A stretch of 64,000 nt of DNA from an uncultured Erythrobacter sp. GTDB lineage: Bacteria; Pseudomonadota; Alphaproteobacteria; Sphingomonadales; Sphingomonadaceae. Positions within the stretch are counted from its first letter, which is position 1. The number at the start of each line of letters is the position of its first letter. Shown here in pieces: positions 61,934 to 64,000 of the stretch. A program made the position numbers and the translations under genes. The notes under the pieces were generated by a model, which saw nothing but the letters and a program-made list of their open reading frames with translations, was not told the origin of the DNA and did not search any database. Location: NCBI GenBank assembly GCA_947498065.1, contig CANMIS010000003.1:186001-250000 (forward strand). The letters are read 5' to 3'.

Positions 61934-61954
61934 TCACCCTTCCATCCAGTCGCG
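61934..61954 (-). other. Duplicate copy of the purL 3' end
   Basis: On the minus strand this 21-bp stretch reads codons for R-D-W-M-E-G-stop, as does the real end of purL at 62088-62068. The two differ by one base, a synonymous GAA/GAG change. Confidence 0.8.
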
Positions 61955-61957
61955 TCA

Positions 61958-62058
61958 TCGTCATCGCGAGGAGGCCAATTGGCCGACGCGGCGATCCAGA
62001 TTGCGGCGGAAGAGAGATGGATTGCCGCGCCTTGCTGGCGCAAGGCTCGCTATGACGA
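61958..62058. repeat. MITE-like element with 13-bp terminal inverted repeats
   Basis: TCGTCATCGCGAG (61958-61970) and its near-complement at 62046-62058 (12 of 13) form the ends of a roughly 100-bp element with further internal palindromes. It resembles a widespread alphaproteobacterial repeat. It is bordered by the two copies of the purL 3' end. Confidence 0.65.
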
Positions 62059-62067
62059 GTGGGGTTG

Positions 62068-64000
62068 TCACCCCTCCATCCAGTCGCGGAAAAAGCTGGC
62101 ATGGGCTTCGCGGAGGTCGGACAGATCCAATTTGCACTGTCCAAGATCAAGCGATCGACCACCGGTCTTTCCGATGTACCTGATTTGCCTATCAAGATTG
62201 GCTTCATAGAAATTCTCAAAGCGCCGTACGTCTTTCAAAGTGACCACGTAGCAACTTTGTGGTTCGCTAAACCAGAACGCTTCGGGAATCATGGTATGCG
62301 CTGCGTGGAGCGTGGCCCCCATCCCCCCAGCTAGCGCCATCTCAGCGATTGCGGTCAGAATACCGCCATCAGAAACGTCGTGAACACTGGTCGCGACCCC
62401 CCGGTCGATCATTTCTCTAACGACAGCGCCGACACGCGCCTCGGCTTCGAGATCAACTATCGGCGGCTCGCCACAATCGAAGCCTTGTTTCATGCGGGAC
62501 CATAGCGATTGACCGAGTGACTCACTGAAGGGACCGATGACGGCAATGGTCTCACCCTCTTCCTTAAACCCCATCGTCATCATCTTCGAATAATCGTCGA
62601 TAATGCCGACCCCGCCGATGGCCGGGGTGGGGAGGATCGCGCTGCCGCCGCCGGTTGCTTTGCTTTCGTTATAGAGCGAGACGTTTCCGGAAACGATTGG
62701 GAAGTCCAATGCGCGGCAGGCGTCACCCATGCCTTCCAGCGCGTGGACGAATTGCGCCATAATCTCGGGCCGCTGCGGGTTTGCGAAGTTCAGGCAATTG
62801 GTCACGGCGAGTGGCCGCGCGCCGACGGCGCATAGGTTCCGATACGCCTCTGCAATCGCTTGTTTGCCGCCTTCATACGGGTCGGCATAGACATAGCGCG
62901 GGGTGCAATCGGTGGTCAGCGCCAGCGCCTTTTTCGTGCCATGCACGCGTACAACGCCAGCATCGCCGCCCGTTTGCAGCGTGTCGCCCATCACCTGGCT
63001 GTCATATTGCTCCGAAATCCAGCGGCGGCTGGCGAGCGCGGGGCTGGCCATCAGTTTGAGCAAATCCGCGCCGATATCCGTGCTCTCCGGCACATCCTCC
63101 AGCGGTTTGACCTTGGCCCAGGCCTTGTATTCTTCCTTGGAGAGATAGGGCCGCTCGTATTCCGGCGCGTCGGCGGCCAGCGGACCCAGCGGAATGTCGC
63201 AGACGACCTCGCCGCCCCATTCCAGCACCATGTGGCGGGTGTCGGTCACTTCGCCGATTACGGCAAAGTCGAGCTCCCATTTCTTGAAGATCTCGGCGGC
63301 CATGTCTTCCTTGCCGGGCTTCAGCACCATGAGCATCCGCTCTTGGCTCTCGCTCAGCATCATTTCGTAGGGTGTCATGCCCTCTTCGCGGCACGGGACC
63401 ATGTCCATGTTGAGGCGGATGCCCGCCTTGCCATTGGTGGCCATTTCAACGCTGGAGGAGGTGAGGCCCGCTGCGCCCATATCCTGAATTGCGACGATGG
63501 CGTCTGTCGCCATCAGCTCCAGGCAGGCCTCGATCAGCAGCTTTTCCGTAAACGGGTCGCCGACCTGCACGGTGGGCCGTTTTGCTTCGGCGTCTTCTTC
63601 AAAATCGGCGCTGGCCATGGTCGCGCCGTGGATCCCATCGCGCCCGGTCTTTGACCCGACATAGACGATCGGATTGCCTACGCCGGTTGCGGCGGAATAG
63701 AAGATCTTATCCGTATCCGCGACGCCGACGGTCATCGCATTGACCAGAATATTGCCGTCATAGGCCGGGTGGAAATTGGTCTCACCGCATACGGTCGGCA
63801 CGCCGACGCAATTGCCGTATCCGCCGATCCCTGCGACCACGCCCTTTACCAGATGCTGCATCTTGGGGTGTTCTGGCCGTCCAAAGCGCAGCGCATTGGC
63901 ATTCGCCACTGGGCGCGCGCCCATGGTGAAGACATCGCGTAGGATCCCGCCCACGCCTGTCGCCGCGCCTTGGTATGGCTCGATATAGGATGGGTGGTTG
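62068..64000 (-). CDS. purL: Phosphoribosylformylglycinamidine synthase subunit PurL (5' end outside window)
   Basis: ATP-dependent enzyme of purine synthesis turning FGAR into FGAM. The stand-alone small form is about 740 residues; about 644 are seen, with the frame open to the window edge, where the minus strand reads '[20 protein letters not shown]'. Recognisable are '[12 protein letters not shown]', '[17 protein letters not shown]', '[20 protein letters not shown]' and '[22 protein letters not shown]'. A GTG at 63954 is internal. The extreme C-terminus ('FFRDWMEG') is duplicated beyond the stop. Confidence 0.96.
   Translation of the reverse strand, partial: NHPSYIEPYQGAATGVGGILRDVFTMGARPVANANALRFGRPEHPKMQHLVKGVVAGIGGYGNCVGVPTVCGETNFHPAYDGNILVNAMTVGVADTDKIFYSAATGVGNPIVYVGSKTGRDGIHGATMASADFEEDAEAKRPTVQVGDPFTEKLLIEACLELMATDAIVAIQDMGAAGLTSSSVEMATNGKAGIRLNMDMVPCREEGMTPYEMMLSESQERMLMVLKPGKEDMAAEIFKKWELDFAVIGEVTDTRHMVLEWGGEVVCDIPLGPLAADAPEYERPYLSKEEYKAWAKVKPLEDVPESTDIGADLLKLMASPALASRRWISEQYDSQVMGDTLQTGGDAGVVRVHGTKKALALTTDCTPRYVYADPYEGGKQAIAEAYRNLCAVGARPLAVTNCLNFANPQRPEIMAQFVHALEGMGDACRALDFPIVSGNVSLYNESKATGGGSAILPTPAIGGVGIIDDYSKMMTMGFKEEGETIAVIGPFSESLGQSLWSRMKQGFDCGEPPIVDLEAEARVGAVVREMIDRGVATSVHDVSDGGILTAIAEMALAGGMGATLHAAHTMIPEAFWFSEPQSCYVVTLKDVRRFENFYEANLDRQIRYIGKTGGRSLDLGQCKLDLSDLREAHASFFRDWMEG

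Larger units (their letters stand above)
61694..62067. other. Repeat-rich intergenic region between purL and the DUF6122 gene
   Basis: About 370 bp without a gene. It carries at least three short palindromic repeats, described separately (61713-61782, 61832-61926, 61958-62058), and a duplicate of the last 21 bp of purL at 61934-61954. No promoter for the DUF6122 gene could be identified. Confidence 0.7.

Overview
The window reads as a chromosomal segment of an alphaproteobacterium, most likely a sphingomonad of the Erythrobacteraceae type. This is inferred from gene content, not from a marker gene: no rRNA is present. Supporting signs are alphaproteobacterial LexA boxes (GAAC-N7-GAAC), an ImuA/ImuB/DnaE2 mutasome, the PrsK/PrsR regulators of an XrtA/PEP-CTERM exopolysaccharide system, two Coq4 paralogues, a UrcA family protein, and many short palindromic repeats. 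Genes are densely packed, with overlapping starts and stops, and the DNA is moderately GC-rich throughout. No phage, integrase, transposase or CRISPR array was seen.

Layout. 1-6.3 kb: the end of an SLC13 transporter, an exported M20 amidohydrolase, and isocitrate lyase divergent from its probable fatty-acid/acetate-type regulator. 6.4-12.9 kb: a sugar transferase, PrsK, PrsR and a TPR lipoprotein in one overlapping operon. 12.9-16.3 kb: a bile-acid-symporter-like carrier, panB and a sodium-dependent transporter. 16.3-26.6 kb: two LexA-controlled units, imuA-imuB and radical SAM-UdgX-dnaE2, separated by a PilZ protein and a lipoprotein. 26.6-33.6 kb: an extensin-like protein, then phoR-pstC-pstA-pstB-phoU-phoB on the minus strand. 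33.7-37.7 kb: tRNA-Glu, recJ, a flavodoxin-like protein, a gene with an apparently lost start codon, and an AHH-type nuclease. 37.7-44.5 kb: nitronate monooxygenase, an amidohydrolase, UrcA, a membrane AraC regulator, a soluble chemoreceptor and a serine hydrolase. 44.6-51.6 kb: leuA, two YHS proteins, an I78 inhibitor lipoprotein, an FMN hydroxyacid oxidase, a JAB-like protein, a Cys-pentapeptide-repeat protein and a His-rich protein. 51.6-57.0 kb: ilvC, ilvN, ilvB, miaA and serB. 57.1-64.0 kb: two coq4 paralogues around a nitroreductase, an MFS-DUF3052-DUF6122 run, a repeat cluster, and purL running off the window end.

Main points for a second look: (a) an exported YHS protein, a protein with nine cysteines spaced exactly five residues apart, and a His-rich cytosolic protein in one short locus, a candidate undescribed metal or thiol system; (b) a perfect 35-bp inverted repeat carried in frame inside dnaE2; (c) the same operator plus about 60-bp leader in front of two unrelated hydrolases nearly 39 kb apart; (d) a duplicated purL 3' end flanking a MITE-like repeat; (e) the LexA-controlled radical SAM-UdgX-dnaE2 operon; (f) similar palindromes in front of the two coq4 paralogues.
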